Shown here one piece after another: positions 1-6,114 of a stretch of DNA of 6,114 nucleotides. The notes beneath the pieces are model-generated. The model was given only the letters and a program-made list of their open reading frames with translations, ran no database searches and was not told the origin of the DNA. A program made the translations under genes and the position numbers. Origin of the DNA: Clostridiales bacterium. GTDB lineage: Bacteria; Bacillota; Clostridia; Christensenellales; Aristaeellaceae. The DNA is taken from assembly GCA_012522875.1 (NCBI GenBank), contig JAAYJP010000004.1, positions 1-6,114 on the forward strand. Direction: 5' to 3'. Positions within the stretch are counted from its first letter, which is position 1. Every line of letters begins with the position of its first letter.

Positions 1-1683
1 GGCATCCACCAGCAGGTTGACTTCGCTGCCTGAGCCCATCAGGATAAGATCTGGCTGATCAAGCTGAGATTCCCTTAGCAGGTAAGCACCCAAAGCCACC
101 TTGCCGGCAGTTTCCTTGTACTGCGGGAGGTTTTGCCGGGTGAGCACCAGGCTGGTGGGACCCTTGGCGGTCAGCGCGATAAGCCAGGCATCGGCCGTTT
201 CGTTGGCATCGCAGGGACGGATGACCCGCATACCCGGCGTAGCCCTGAGGGCGGCCAGATGTTCAATGGGTTGATGGGTCGCGCCGTCCTCCCCCACCCC
301 GATGGAATCGTGCGTGAGCACATAGATGACGGGCACTTGCATGATGGCGGAGAGTCGCATCGCTGCTTTCATGTAGTCCGAGAACACAAAGAAGGTGGAG
401 CAGAATACCCTTAGGCCACCATGCAGGGCTATGCCGTTGCAGATGGCCGCCATGCTGTGCTCCCGGACGCCAAAGCGCAGATTTCGGCCTTGGCGGTTCT
501 CGGCACTGAAATCCCCTCCGCCGGTGATATAGGATTTGTTGGAGGGCGCAAGGTCAGCCGAGCCGCCCACCAGATTTGGCACCTTTTTGGCCAGGCGGTT
601 GATCATATCGCCTGAACTGGATCGGGTGGCCTCAGCTTTCTCCTTGGCGAGACACACACCGCTGCCCGACACCAACTCGCCATAGGACAGCTCACTGTGC
701 CACTGCTCCCATTCCCGGGCAAGTTCCGGGTAGGCATTCTGATAGTCGGAAAACATGGCTTCCCACTGTTGCCTGGCCTCTTTGCCGCGGCGCAGGCATT
801 CTTCAGCGTGGGTATAGACCTCGGGAGCTACATAAAAGGGCTCACCCTGGATGTCGAGGGCTGCTTTAGTGCGAGCCAGTTCTTCCTCTCCCAGGGGCTC
901 GCCATGAGCACTGGCCTTGCCCTGTTTAGCCTGGCTGCCAAAGCCAATGAAGGTGGGACAGATAATCAAGGTTGGCGCCGTGGCGTACTCAGACTGGCGC
1001 AGGGCTTCAAGCACCTGGCGGTAATCGTTGCCATCATCAACGCGAATAACCTGCCAGCCATAGGCCCTAAAGCGCGCGCCCACATCCTCGCGGAAGGCCA
1101 GGTCAGTGTCGCCCTCAATGCTGATCCCGTTGTCGTCATAGAGCACTGTCAATTTGCTCAGCTTAAGGGTACCGGCCAGCGAAGCCGCTTCACTGGTGAT
1201 GCCTTCCATCATGCAGCCATCGCCCGCCAGTACAAAGGTGTGATGATCCACCAATGGGAAATCCGGCTTGTTGAACCTGGCCGCCAGCATGCTCTCAGCA
1301 ATGGCGAATCCCACAGCATTGGCAAAGCCCTGGCCAAGGGGTCCCGTGGTGGTTTCCACGCCTTGCGTCAGCCCATGCTCGGGATGCCCCGGCGTAATGG
1401 ACCCCCATTGCCGAAACAACTTTACCTGCTCAATCGGCATCTCGTATCCTCCCAGATGCAGCAGCGAGTAGATGAGCGCGCTGGCGTGCCCGTTGGAAAG
1501 GATGAACCGATCCCGGTTAGCCCAGGAGGGCGAATCCGGGTCATGCTTCATGGTGCTCAGCCACAGCGCATAGGCCATTGGAGCCATGCCCATAGGCGCA
1601 CCAGGATGCCCGCTGTTGGCTTTCTGTACCATTTCGGCCGAAAGGACACGCAGCGTATTAATAGTCTTTTCCTGAATGTTCAT
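1..1683 (-). CDS. tkt: Transketolase, 3'-truncated by the window edge
   Basis: Thiamine-diphosphate enzyme of the cytoplasmic pentose phosphate pathway; it moves two-carbon ketol units between sugar phosphates. My translation gives 561 residues without a stop, out of the roughly 660 usual for the family, so only about the last 100 residues lie outside. Numbering follows E. coli TktA almost exactly. Visible sites are SGHPG with His26, His66 in SNGHAS, the TTTGPLGQG loop (111-119), the ThDP/metal motif with GDG at 154-156 (Asp155), Asn185 and Ile187, His260, Arg354 and Ser381 in GGSADLAPSN, the catalytic Glu408 in RFGVREH, Phe434, His458, Asp466 and His470 in EDGATHQP, and Arg516. All expected substrate and cofactor residues appear present. 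The start is fixed by an in-frame TAA directly before the ATG and an AGGAG about 10 nt upstream. It is transcribed divergently from the deaminase. It is a full-length single-chain type, not the split two-subunit type. Confidence 0.97.
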   Translation of the reverse strand, partial: MNIQEKTINTLRVLSAEMVQKANSGHPGAPMGMAPMAYALWLSTMKHDPDSPSWANRDRFILSNGHASALIYSLLHLGGYEMPIEQVKLFRQWGSITPGHPEHGLTQGVETTTGPLGQGFANAVGFAIAESMLAARFNKPDFPLVDHHTFVLAGDGCMMEGITSEAASLAGTLKLSKLTVLYDDNGISIEGDTDLAFREDVGARFRAYGWQVIRVDDGNDYRQVLEALRQSEYATAPTLIICPTFIGFGSQAKQGKASAHGEPLGEEELARTKAALDIQGEPFYVAPEVYTHAEECLRRGKEARQQWEAMFSDYQNAYPELAREWEQWHSELSYGELVSGSGVCLAKEKAEATRSSSGDMINRLAKKVPNLVGGSADLAPSNKSYITGGGDFSAENRQGRNLRFGVREHSMAAICNGIALHGGLRVFCSTFFVFSDYMKAAMRLSAIMQVPVIYVLTHDSIGVGEDGATHQPIEHLAALRATPGMRVIRPCDANETADAWLIALTAKGPTSLVLTRQNLPQYKETAGKVALGAYLLRESQLDQPDLILMGSGSEVNLLVDA

Positions 1684-1693
1684 TTATATACTT

Positions 1694-1698
1694 CTCCT
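1694..1698 (-). promoter_or_regulatory. Ribosome binding site of transketolase
   Basis: AGGAG on the minus strand, 10 nt before the ATG at 1683. The codon immediately upstream of the ATG is an in-frame TAA, so this site and the ATG together set the start; no longer protein is possible. Confidence 0.8.
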
Positions 1699-1755
1699 CA
1701 CCAATATTATCATAGCTTTGAATGCGGATGGTCGGACCCTTGTCCCGTGCCCAGT

Positions 1756-1785
1756 ATCTTATCACATTCGGCCAAAACCGCACAA
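1756..1785 (-). promoter_or_regulatory. Candidate promoter for transketolase
   Basis: On the minus strand, TTGTGC (1785-1780) is followed after 18 bp by TAAGAT (1761-1756). The -10 is preceded by TGA, which makes an extended -10 (TGN). The hexamers match the sigma-70/sigma-A consensus at 3 of 6 and 4 of 6 positions. A start near 1749 would give a leader of about 65 nt. A second AT-rich candidate (TATGAT, 1714-1709) lies closer to the gene but has no convincing -35 and would start almost at the Shine-Dalgarno. This is an inference from sequence only. Confidence 0.35.
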
Positions 1786-1795
1786 TGTTCCTGAA

Positions 1796-1848
1796 GGCGG
1801 GTTTCAGCAGTATTCCTGCTGCCACTCCTTTGGTGGCATAAGTCCGCC
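1796..1848. repeat. Nested inverted repeats in the divergent intergenic region
   Basis: Outer arms GGCGG (1796-1800) and CCGCC (1844-1848) enclose two adjacent small hairpins: CAGCAG (1805-1810) with CTGCTG (1816-1821), and GCCAC (1821-1825) with GTGGC (1833-1837). The two inner stems share base 1821. As RNA this would fold as a small three-way junction; as DNA it could be a double operator. It lies upstream of both predicted transcription starts and overlaps the -35 of the deaminase promoter, so a regulator binding site is more likely than a leader RNA. I do not recognise it as a known riboswitch or operator. Confidence 0.35.
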
Positions 1849-1862
1849 AGCAGTGCTATAAT
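1833..1862 (+). promoter_or_regulatory. Extended -10 promoter of the deaminase gene
   Basis: A perfect TATAAT at 1857-1862 is preceded by TGC (1854-1856), giving a textbook extended -10. The best -35 is GTGGCA at 1833-1838 (4 of 6 consensus matches) with an 18-bp spacer. Transcription would begin near 1869, about 42 nt before the deaminase ATG. It is the strongest sigma-A-like promoter seen in the window. Confidence 0.7.
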
Positions 1863-1897
1863 GAAAATCGAAGTGTACCAATCAAAAGCCAACCAAC

Positions 1898-1903
1898 AGG
1901 AGG
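1898..1903 (+). promoter_or_regulatory. Ribosome binding site of the deaminase gene
   Basis: A perfect AGGAGG with 7 nt to the ATG at 1911. It selects this ATG over the later in-frame ATG at 1920 (Met4), which would sit too far away. Confidence 0.88.
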
Positions 1904-1910
1904 CAACCCT

Positions 1911-2375
1911 ATGAAAGCCATGGAGTTGGGCATTGCGCGCGCCAGAGAAACCATGAACGAAAACCTGGGCGGTCCTTTTGGCGCTGCTATCGTAGACGCG
2001 GACGGCCAGGTGGTGGCCGTTGCTTCAAACCTGGTCCTTGGCAAGCACGATCCCACCGCGCATGCCGAAATCAATGCTATACGGGAAGCTTGCCGGGCGC
2101 TTGAAACCCATGACCTCAGTGGCTGCGTACTGTATGCCAGCAGTTTCCCTTGCCCCATGTGCCTCGGTGCCATCATGTGGGCGAACATAAAGGCCGTTTA
2201 CTACGGCTGCCGTCCTCAGGACGCCGCCGCCATCGGGTTCAGGGATGGCTTTATGTATGACTTCATCCGCGGCAACTGCCAGGATGCCGCTGTACTTCGC
2301 CTGGAGGAGATGCGCCGTGAGGACTGCCTTGAGCTTTTCAAGGAATACGCCGCGATGGATAAGCAGGTTTACTGA
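1911..2375 (+). CDS. guaD: Zinc-dependent nucleoside/purine deaminase, guanine deaminase-like
   Basis: A complete 154-residue protein of the cytidine/deoxycytidylate deaminase fold, cytoplasmic. The N-terminal GGPFGAAIV segment is at 20-28. The first zinc motif is T-A-H-A-E at 49-53 (His51 ligand, Glu53 proton shuttle), and the second is P-C-P-M-C at 80-84 (Cys81 and Cys84 ligands). Asn40 sits where the family binds the base. From memory, the length, the F-R-D-G-F-M-Y segment (110-116) and a C-terminal Tyr154 agree with Bacillus subtilis GuaD (156 residues, C-terminal Tyr), which converts guanine to xanthine and ammonia and uses the last residues to close the active site. One difference is Ser-Phe before PCPMC, where many relatives have Cys-Glu. 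The family assignment is secure; guanine as substrate is an inference, and another purine or nucleoside base is possible. It has its own promoter and Shine-Dalgarno, is divergent from transketolase, and is tail-to-tail with the glucan phosphorylase gene. Confidence 0.9.
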   Translation: MKAMELGIARARETMNENLGGPFGAAIVDADGQVVAVASNLVLGKHDPTAHAEINAIREACRALETHDLSGCVLYASSFPCPMCLGAIMWANIKAVYYGCRPQDAAAIGFRDGFMYDFIRGNCQDAAVLRLEEMRREDCLELFKEYAAMDKQVY

Positions 2376-2378
2376 TCT

Positions 2379-4778
2379 TCAGGTTTCAACTCGCGGGACA
2401 CATGCTGTTTCAACAGTAATATGATGCTCCTGTCCATCGTCCTTCAGTTTGACGCGGACATCCTCCCGCTTGGCTGACCGGTCGGCCAGGAACCTCACAT
2501 CAATAATATACACAGCGGAGCCATAACAATAGCGAATAGTAAAATCCCCAAACCGCGCGGGTACACAGGGGGACAGGATCAGGCTGTCCCCCTCTTTTCG
2601 CAAACCAAGGAAGTCTTTAAGGAACCCCTGGTACATCCAGCCGCTGGAACCAGTGTACCAACTCCACCCTCCCCTTCCCGTTATCGGTGCTTGGTATGAA
2701 ATATCAGCGCTCATCACATAGGGCTCGTTTTTATACACCAGGGCGTCCTCCCTGTTGAGGGCGTGGTTAATGGGATTAAGCATTGAAAACAGGCGGTAAG
2801 AGCGTTCGCTGTCACCCATCTGCGCAACGGCGGCTGCCAGCCAGATGGCTGCGTGAGTGTATTGCCCTCCATTTTCCCGCACACCAGGATAGTATTCCTT
2901 GATATAGCCGGGGTTTTTCTCCGTCTTATTGAAGGGCGGAGTCAGCAATAGTGATACGCCTTCCTTCTGAAGTACCAGGTGATTCCAGGCAGAATCCAAG
3001 GCCTGCCTGGATTTGTCCATATCCCCGGCGCCGGAGAGGACGCTCCAGGACTGGCTGATGGCGTCTATCATGCACTCCTCATTTTCATGGGAACCCATCT
3101 TGCTGCCGTCATCATAGAAAGCCCGCAGGTACCATTCCCCGTCCCAGGCGTTTTGGTCAATACTCTCTTTAAGGGTCGCTTTCATAATTAGCAGCGAATC
3201 CGCATATGCGCCATCTCCCATGCGGCGGGCCAGAGGGATGAACCGCTGCAGCACCGCATAATAAAACCAGGCCAGCCAAACACTTTCACCCTTTCCTTCA
3301 ATGCCCACCCGGTCCATGCCGTCATTCCAATCGCCGCCGCCAATCAGCGGGAGCCCATGTTCACCCAGATTGGTGCGCCTGATAGCCCGCTTGCAGTGCT
3401 CATAGAGGGTGCCGGTTTCCGGCGACACCTCCGGGGTGAACATCATATCGTGCTGGCCATCGGCCAAAACAGGCCCTTGGATAAAGGGGGTCACCTCTGA
3501 GAGAATGCCCAAGTCGCCGGTGGCCTCAATATATTCAGCCGCCACATAAGGCAGCCAAAGCAGGTCATCGGTGATTCTGGTTCTGACCCCCAAGCCAGTC
3601 GGCGGATGCCACCAATGCTGTACATCTCCCTCCGGGAACTGCCGCGAGGAGGCAATCAGAAGCTGTTCCCTTAATATATCCGGTCGCGTATGTACCAACG
3701 CCATGGCGTCCTGCAACTGGTCGCGGTAGCCAAAAGCGCCACCGTTTTGATAAAACGCGGTTCGTGCAAACATTCTGCAAGCGATTGTTTGATAGAGAAG
3801 CCACCCGTTGAGCAAAATATCGGCAGCCCTGTCAGATGAAGATACCTGGACCTTGCCCAACTGACGCTCCCAATACGCCCTTACGCCGCAAAATTCCTGC
3901 TCAACCTCCTGAGGGTTCCGGTACTTGTCGCACAGGGCGGGAATGGCATCATCCTTTCCATAGCCCAGGCCAAAAAGCAGCTTGCGGCGTTCCCCCATCG
4001 CCAGCCTCACGGATATCTGGATCACCCCGCAGGAATCAAGCCCCGCCCCCGTGGCGTTTGAAAGGCTTCCTTCAGCCTTTAACGGCTGCTGTATGCTGCC
4101 GCCGCGGCCGAAAATCTCCTGTCGATCGCCCGTGTAACCAACCACGCGCTCGGAAGAATAGATAAATGCCCGATACCCGCGATATTGCTCATTATAGACG
4201 TTTTCCGCCGCCAGATACTCCCGCGCGTTGTTAAAGGAGGTGACAATATAAGGATTTGTGCTGTGGCGGTTCACGCCCAGCACCCACTCAACATAGTAAG
4301 TCAAAGTCAGGCTAAGTTCACGCCCCGCGTTGTTCTCCAGTTCCAGTTCCCATACCTTGACCGGGTTATCTACGGGAACAAAAACGCACAATTTCTGGGC
4401 CAGTCCGCCCTCCTCCCGGGAGAATACGGAGTATCCAAACCCATGCCGCACCCTGTAAACGCCGTCTGAACGGCCAAGGGAGGCCGTAGACATCACCCGC
4501 CCGGTCATGTTGTCCCGGATATAAATCACCTCAGCTGCCGGATCACTTACCGGGTCGTTTGACCATGGGGTAATCTTGTTCTCCCGGCTGTTGAATGCCC
4601 AGGTATGCCCAGCGCCTGTCTCAGACACGGTGAAGCCGAAGTTCCGGTTCGCGATGACATTAATCCACGGAGCCGGCGGACGGTTGTTCCCTTCCAGGAT
4701 GATCTCATACTCACTGCCGTTTCGGGCGAATCCACCAAACCCGTTAAAAAACTCCAGGTCTGCCTTTGCATCTGGCAA
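2379..4778 (-). CDS. GH94 glycoside phosphorylase, like the C-terminal part of cyclic beta-1,2-glucan synthase
   Basis: A 799-residue protein from a TTG start at 4778 with AGGAGG 8 nt upstream. It has the GH94 (formerly GT36) layout: an N-terminal beta-supersandwich (about 5-275), a helical linker, an (alpha/alpha)6 barrel (about 315-725) and a short beta C-terminal part. Markers are D-L-E-F-F-N-G-F-G-G-F at 7-17, T-P-W-S-N-D-P-V-S-D at 70-79, Y-R-D-Q-L-Q-D at 351-357, the GGGDWNDGMDRVG block at 480-492 holding the family's general-acid aspartate, and PGVRENGGQYTHAA at 631-644, a conserved active-site stretch. The N-terminal 80 residues match the start of the GH94 region of NdvB/ChvB much better than cellobiose phosphorylases. 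In Brucella Cgs this region phosphorolyses beta-1,2-oligoglucans and controls glucan length. No signal peptide or membrane segment is seen. It lies 25 bp after the partner gene upstream, which holds the preceding NdvB domain, so the two are probably co-transcribed and coupled. Alternatives are a free 1,2-beta-oligoglucan phosphorylase, or one half of a frameshifted synthase. Confidence 0.92.
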   Translation of the reverse strand: MPDAKADLEFFNGFGGFARNGSEYEIILEGNNRPPAPWINVIANRNFGFTVSETGAGHTWAFNSRENKITPWSNDPVSDPAAEVIYIRDNMTGRVMSTASLGRSDGVYRVRHGFGYSVFSREEGGLAQKLCVFVPVDNPVKVWELELENNAGRELSLTLTYYVEWVLGVNRHSTNPYIVTSFNNAREYLAAENVYNEQYRGYRAFIYSSERVVGYTGDRQEIFGRGGSIQQPLKAEGSLSNATGAGLDSCGVIQISVRLAMGERRKLLFGLGYGKDDAIPALCDKYRNPQEVEQEFCGVRAYWERQLGKVQVSSSDRAADILLNGWLLYQTIACRMFARTAFYQNGGAFGYRDQLQDAMALVHTRPDILREQLLIASSRQFPEGDVQHWWHPPTGLGVRTRITDDLLWLPYVAAEYIEATGDLGILSEVTPFIQGPVLADGQHDMMFTPEVSPETGTLYEHCKRAIRRTNLGEHGLPLIGGGDWNDGMDRVGIEGKGESVWLAWFYYAVLQRFIPLARRMGDGAYADSLLIMKATLKESIDQNAWDGEWYLRAFYDDGSKMGSHENEECMIDAISQSWSVLSGAGDMDKSRQALDSAWNHLVLQKEGVSLLLTPPFNKTEKNPGYIKEYYPGVRENGGQYTHAAIWLAAAVAQMGDSERSYRLFSMLNPINHALNREDALVYKNEPYVMSADISYQAPITGRGGWSWYTGSSGWMYQGFLKDFLGLRKEGDSLILSPCVPARFGDFTIRYCYGSAVYIIDVRFLADRSAKREDVRVKLKDDGQEHHITVETACVPRVET
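2567..2598 (+). terminator. Candidate intrinsic terminator for the deaminase transcript, inside the convergent gene
   Basis: A perfect 10-bp inverted repeat, AGGGGGACAG (2567-2576) and CTGTCCCCCT (2584-2593), with a 7-nt loop, is followed by CTTTT. It reads as a terminator only on the plus strand; the minus strand has no T-run after the stem. It lies about 190 bp past the deaminase stop, within codons of the GH94 gene (around residues 729-737). The stem is strong but the T-tract is short and interrupted by C, so function is uncertain. Confidence 0.5.
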
Positions 4779-4786
4779 TCCGAATC

Positions 4787-4792
4787 CCTCCT
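4787..4792 (-). promoter_or_regulatory. Shine-Dalgarno deciding the TTG start of the GH94 gene
   Basis: A perfect AGGAGG on the minus strand, 8 nt before TTG at 4778. It lies between the stop of the upstream frame (TGA, 4806-4804) and the TTG, an arrangement suited to reinitiation or coupling. It is the main evidence that the GH94 part is a separately translated protein and not merely a frameshift remnant. The frame is open further upstream but offers no better start with its own ribosome site. Confidence 0.7.
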
Positions 4793-4803
4793 GTGTCCTG
4801 CCC

Positions 4804-6114
4804 TCAGCGGGCGGTACTACTCTTTCTGAAATAGATGCCTGTCTCCGCAGTAAAGACCACGCTGGCCGCAGTATACAGTAAATCAGTATCCGAAGGGCTC
4901 AGCTCATATGAATGAAGGAAATGAATACCCGGCTTCTCTCGTCCACTGTCAAAAATTTTAAGCGTGCTGGTCATTCCGGCCAGCATCTCACCCAACTCGT
5001 TCATATACCCGTACCTCCCTTCGGCCAGAATAATCAGATCAGTTCGCACCAAGTTTATACCCATGTACTCATAGATCTTCAGCGCATCCCTGACCAGCCC
5101 TGCATCGTCTGTAGACCTAACCACCAACAGCATGATTGGGTTATCACCTGATATGCCAAAACGCCATAGTCCGCGCTGCCCGCTCCAGTTGCGCCGGATG
5201 TTCTCAGCCGGTCCCCTGTAATGTCTGAAGGGATAGTAAATCTGCCGGATGATATTCTGAAATGCGCGATACTGGCTGCCCGTCATGTCCAGGTATTTCA
5301 GTTCTATCCTGCTCTGCTGGCGGAAGCGCTCAATGGCGTCCTCCACGCGGTAAGGAATGGAGAACTTGTCACAGGCGGCTATTGCCTTCCCATAATCCGG
5401 GAAGAGGCCGCTAAAGAAGGTCACGGTGGCTTCCTCCCCCATCCTGAGCGTCAGATGCACCTGCAGACTCATGATAGGGTCACTGGAAAAGTCAGTGCTG
5501 TTGGACAGAGGTGCACCATCCCGGATAACCTGAGGGTTCCTGAGGGTATTGTTTCGGCCGACAAAATGAACGCGGCTGGTTTCGTGAGCCAGAGTTTCTT
5601 CAATCCGGGCGTTCCCTCCCAGCATATGAAGGGCACAGAGTCCCTTCCCCTGGCCTCCCCGCCGCCGTGAGATCAACGCACGCCGTTCCGGGAGATATTC
5701 TGACTCGATGAACAGTTTGTTGAATGCCGGGTGACTGGACTCCGCTGCCTGGGTATCAAGCGCTGTCTCCAAAAAGCTGGTAATCTCCAATTCCCGTGTA
5801 CGCGTGGATAAGTTCTTCAGTTTCACTCGCCTCATTTCCAGGCTGTCATCCGGCGCCATGCTCACCGCCATGGAGGTGGAAATACCCTTGTCCTGGCGCA
5901 GGAACTCAGCCTGATGGGCCGAGAAGATCACCTGGTATTTGTCCGGCTTGACCCGCGTAGGGTGGAAGGATGCGCTCCAATAGGTATTTAGGCTTGAATC
6001 CCGGATATAAATATAATGCCCGGTATCAGCCAAGGTGTCAGGACGCCAGCGATAGAGCATCGTGTCCTGCCAGACGCTGAATCCATCGCCATCTGATGTC
6101 ACCAGCATCGAATA
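4804..6114 (-). CDS. Cyclic beta-1,2-glucan synthase (NdvB/ChvB-like), C-terminal end of the upstream cistron, 5'-truncated
   Basis: 436 codons are visible before the TGA; the frame is open to the right edge. The Met at 6108 is internal, because the Y-S-M-L-V-T segment around it aligns with R-Y-S-V-M-V-T in the middle of NdvB. Domains, counted from the edge, are a GT36-type beta-supersandwich (about 1-240, with Y-I-Y-I-R-D and the S-S-D-P-I-M-S-L segment near 210), then a region (about 280-425) with R-N-W-S-G-Q-R-G-L-W-R-F-G-I-S-G-D at 308-324 and V-R-T-D-L-I-I-L-A-E at 356-365. The latter matches the conserved GQSGLW-YGISGD and VDLVIINE blocks of these synthases. In NdvB/ChvB the missing upstream part holds the membrane-bound GT84 glycosyltransferase and the cyclisation domain; I expect them to the right of the window. 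The product makes cyclic beta-1,2-glucan from UDP-glucose. The frame ends in the linker just before the GH94 domain, which continues in the next gene. A one-base change near the stop would fuse the two. Confidence 0.85.
   Translation of the reverse strand, partial: YSMLVTSDGDGFSVWQDTMLYRWRPDTLADTGHYIYIRDSSLNTYWSASFHPTRVKPDKYQVIFSAHQAEFLRQDKGISTSMAVSMAPDDSLEMRRVKLKNLSTRTRELEITSFLETALDTQAAESSHPAFNKLFIESEYLPERRALISRRRGGQGKGLCALHMLGGNARIEETLAHETSRVHFVGRNNTLRNPQVIRDGAPLSNSTDFSSDPIMSLQVHLTLRMGEEATVTFFSGLFPDYGKAIAACDKFSIPYRVEDAIERFRQQSRIELKYLDMTGSQYRAFQNIIRQIYYPFRHYRGPAENIRRNWSGQRGLWRFGISGDNPIMLLVVRSTDDAGLVRDALKIYEYMGINLVRTDLIILAEGRYGYMNELGEMLAGMTSTLKIFDSGREKPGIHFLHSYELSPSDTDLLYTAASVVFTAETGIYFRKSSTAR

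Noticed and set aside
1706..1735. GATAAT/TATGAT boxes on the minus strand just before transketolase as its promoter.
   Set aside because: No -35 better than 3 of 6, and the implied start would fall almost on the Shine-Dalgarno. Kept only as a weaker alternative to the candidate at 1756-1785.
697..1794. A 365-codon plus-strand open frame.
   Set aside because: It is antisense to the transketolase gene, whose minus-strand translation shows every catalytic motif. The plus-strand product has no recognisable domain and is a shadow.
1861..1914. A 17-codon open frame (MKIEVYQ...) ending in TGA that overlaps the deaminase ATG as ATGA, like a leader peptide.
   Set aside because: Its ATG begins inside the TATAAT -10 box, so it lies upstream of the predicted transcript start, and it has no Shine-Dalgarno.
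5221..5670. A 149-codon plus-strand open frame opposite the glucan synthase fragment.
   Set aside because: No ribosome site or recognisable motif; the minus strand carries clear NdvB-like blocks here, so it is a shadow frame.
6106..6108. ATG at 6108 as the true start of the rightmost gene.
   Set aside because: The frame is open to the window edge, no Shine-Dalgarno can be seen, and the flanking residues align with the interior of NdvB proteins; the gene must continue to the right.
1..6114. CRISPR arrays, tRNA or rRNA genes, insertion sequences, phage or defence genes.
   Set aside because: No regularly spaced repeats, no tRNA-like cloverleaf, no transposase motifs and no terminal repeats were seen; every large stretch is explained by four metabolic genes.

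Overview
The window looks like a chromosomal fragment of a bacterium, most likely a Firmicute of the Clostridia type. I infer this from strong AGGAGG-type ribosome binding sites, a TTG start behind a perfect Shine-Dalgarno, a Bacillus-type guanine deaminase homologue, mid-range GC, and a cyclic beta-1,2-glucan synthase of the kind also found in Thermoanaerobacter-like clostridia. The taxonomic call is an inference and not firm. Nearly all of the window is coding. There are no tRNA, rRNA, CRISPR or mobile-element signals.

Layout. (1) 1-1683, minus strand: transketolase, 561 codons visible, C-terminus off the left edge. (2) 1684-1910: a 227-bp divergent intergenic region with a good extended -10 promoter for the rightward gene, a weaker promoter candidate for transketolase, and nested inverted repeats between them. 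(3) 1911-2375, plus strand: a complete small zinc nucleoside/purine deaminase, most like guanine deaminase GuaD. (4) 2379-4778, minus strand: a complete GH94 glycoside phosphorylase-type protein, convergent with the deaminase with only 3 bp between the stop codons. (5) 4804-6114, minus strand: the 3' end of a large gene whose product matches the middle of NdvB/ChvB-type cyclic beta-1,2-glucan synthases, running off the right edge.

The main point of interest is the junction of (4) and (5). In NdvB/ChvB proteins these two parts lie on one very long polypeptide (glycosyltransferase, cyclisation domain, beta-sandwich, GH94 phosphorylase). Here the reading frame stops exactly in the inter-domain linker. 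The GH94 part restarts 25 bp later from a TTG codon with a perfect AGGAGG. Either this is a genuinely split, translationally coupled synthase, or a one-base difference in a CCC run (4809-4811) has broken one gene. Both reading frames remain open across the linker, so the sequence alone does not decide.

A second point is a perfect 10-bp GC-rich inverted repeat followed by CTTTTC inside the GH94 coding region. It is oriented to terminate the convergent deaminase transcript about 190 bp past its stop, because the 3-bp intergenic gap has no room for a terminator. The three functions (pentose phosphate pathway, purine salvage/catabolism, periplasmic or extracellular glucan synthesis) do not form an obvious common pathway.
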